Source of the DNA: Candidatus Shapirobacteria bacterium
GTDB lineage: Bacteria > Patescibacteriota > Microgenomatia > UBA12405
DNA length: 13,077 nucleotides
Direction: 5' to 3'
Assembly (NCBI GenBank): GCA_009885205.1
Contig: VFLE01000053.1
Span: 1-13,077 of the forward strand
The notes beneath the pieces are model-generated. The model had not been told where the DNA came from. It did not search any database and saw only the letters and a program-made list of their open reading frames with translations. This document shows positions 12,169-13,077 of the stretch, piece after piece. Numbering within the stretch: position 1 is the first letter of the stretch; each line of letters begins with the position of its first letter. Position numbers and translations under genes: made by a program.

Positions 12169-13011
12169 ATGTGGGCCAACTCTCCGCCTGATCTATTTAT
12201 CAGTTTGAACAGTATTGTCCAAGGAATATCGTGTTTCGCATATGCCAGGATGATAGATATAGCAAATAGCGAATTCGTGCAAAACGCATGTCTTTCTGTT
12301 ATTTTGTGGAATAGTCGAATTCAGACAAACGTCTATTTATTTGTAAAAAATATATACGACCAAAACGAATTGATTCGCGGCCCCGTCGATTTTGCTTTGT
12401 GGACATATGAGACGATTGAAACAATGACCCTTCGTCAAAAGCTAGAGCCAACGTCAAATCGCTGGATACAGGTATGTTCCTTAGTGAAAGAAAAGGATAC
12501 AAGCAAAAATTCGTATCATTATTTCGAAATATGCGACAAAACGAATTCAAATATGGAAGAAACAGATATGGATCGGTGTTTCGATGAGTATCGTTATGAA
12601 AAAGGATATATAAACGAAAAATACGACGATTGTGATTCGATCGCTATAATGAAATGGGACGGAAAATATAAAGTTCGAAAAATATCTGAGAAAGCATCGC
12701 GCATGAAAACGCGGTCCTCTTTTTCGAAAGAGATGGAACCATCGTGCGTACGCATGTTATCGGTAGAATACACCGCACCTTCCAAAGCGGCACCCATTTT
12801 ATTGAAAATTCCGCGTGAAATGTATATTCAAGGAAACGAACTTTTTTCGGCGGCGTTTGTGTATCGGGCTCTCGAATATCAACCGGAACCGTTCGAATTT
12901 GACATGGAATATGTATTAAAGATTATGGACGGAGAAATTAGACAAATCGAATTGAGAAAAAATCAATATATTATAATTGAAGAGAATGATTATTGTGTAA
13001 AGGAGATTTGA
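12169..13011 (+). CDS. Conserved giant-virus protein of unknown function
   Basis: A 280-residue protein without membrane segment or signal peptide. The N-terminal half has alternating strands (VQNACLSVILWNS, TNVYLFVKNIYD) and an acidic, Tyr- and Asp-rich middle (about 120-155). The C-terminal part reads ILLKIPREMYIQGNELFSAA (211-230), then VYRALEYQPEPFEFDMEYVL (232-251), MDGEIRQIELRKNQYIII. From memory this PxEMYIxGNELFS block recurs in marine giant-virus proteins annotated only as hypothetical, so I regard it as a lineage-conserved protein, not an orphan. No catalytic motif stands out. The ATG follows ACTATCTT; the gene is transcribed away from the small gene at 11870-12076, with about 90 bases of shared A/T-rich leader. 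Confidence 0.8.
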   Translation: MWANSPPDLFISLNSIVQGISCFAYARMIDIANSEFVQNACLSVILWNSRIQTNVYLFVKNIYDQNELIRGPVDFALWTYETIETMTLRQKLEPTSNRWIQVCSLVKEKDTSKNSYHYFEICDKTNSNMEETDMDRCFDEYRYEKGYINEKYDDCDSIAIMKWDGKYKVRKISEKASRMKTRSSFSKEMEPSCVRMLSVEYTAPSKAAPILLKIPREMYIQGNELFSAAFVYRALEYQPEPFEFDMEYVLKIMDGEIRQIELRKNQYIIIEENDYCVKEI

Positions 13012-13024
13012 TTTGATACCATTC

Positions 13025-13038
13025 CCAATACTAATTGG
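13025..13038 (+). terminator. Weak hairpin after the last gene
   Basis: CCAAT (13025-13029) and ATTGG (13034-13038) pair around ACTA, 13 bases after the TGA at 13009-13011. The stem is short; its position after a stop codon is the main argument. The remaining bases to the window end show nothing else. Confidence 0.3.
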
Positions 13039-13077
13039 TACCGAGGATGGGTGTATGAAATCCGCTTCTTTGACCAA

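Overview
The window looks like part of a large DNA virus genome of the Nucleocytoviricota, most likely an alga- or protist-infecting relative of the Imitervirales (mimivirus-like) viruses. Reasons: intron-free, tightly packed genes on both strands; A/T-only spacers of about 30 bases between divergent genes; hairpins just after stop codons; a clamp-loader (RFC-type) ATPase; a membrane-anchored prolyl 4-hydroxylase; several glycosyltransferases; and a C2H2 zinc-finger protein of a type I know from giant viruses. The host and exact lineage cannot be fixed from sequence alone. No rRNA, tRNA or CRISPR array was seen.

Layout. 1-117: a 12-base tandem repeat (five copies), then a strong hairpin ending the first gene. 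112-1236 (-): conserved giant-virus protein, probably virion-related. 1267-2451 (+): N-terminally anchored low-complexity protein with (LAPGKP)5, GPGSS and 11-residue amphipathic repeats. 2521-2787 (+): small secreted eight-cysteine protein whose signal peptide start is out of frame by one base. 2915-4381 (+): RFC large-subunit-like AAA+ ATPase. 4477-4635 (+): possible 52-residue protein. 4679-5419 (+): prolyl 4-hydroxylase. 5441-6073 (+): unrecognised basic protein. 6074-6310: inverted-repeat-dense spacer leading into the zinc-finger gene 6311-7270 (+). 7272-11814: a glycan-modification block with four putative glycosyltransferases (three N-terminally anchored, one C-terminally anchored) and a second Fe(II)/2-oxoglutarate oxygenase. 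11870-12076 (-): small probable virion-type protein. 12169-13011 (+): conserved giant-virus protein of unknown function.

How the genes may work together. The prolyl hydroxylase, a GT25 (collagen-galactosyltransferase-like) enzyme, a capsule-synthesis-type transferase, two further putative transferases and a second oxygenase sit within about 7 kb of a membrane protein full of Pro-Gly repeats. I infer a protein hydroxylation and O-glycosylation pathway acting at a membrane, with the repeat protein as a candidate substrate. Six of these proteins carry a K/R/T-E-x-F/Y/L-like motif next to their single membrane segment, and it stays next to the membrane even in the protein anchored at the opposite end; this is the most unusual shared pattern in the window. 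The other strong oddities are the frameshifted secreted cysteine-rich protein, the palindromic TCTA-containing bidirectional promoter, and the repeat-rich zinc-finger cassette whose base composition differs from the transferase genes.
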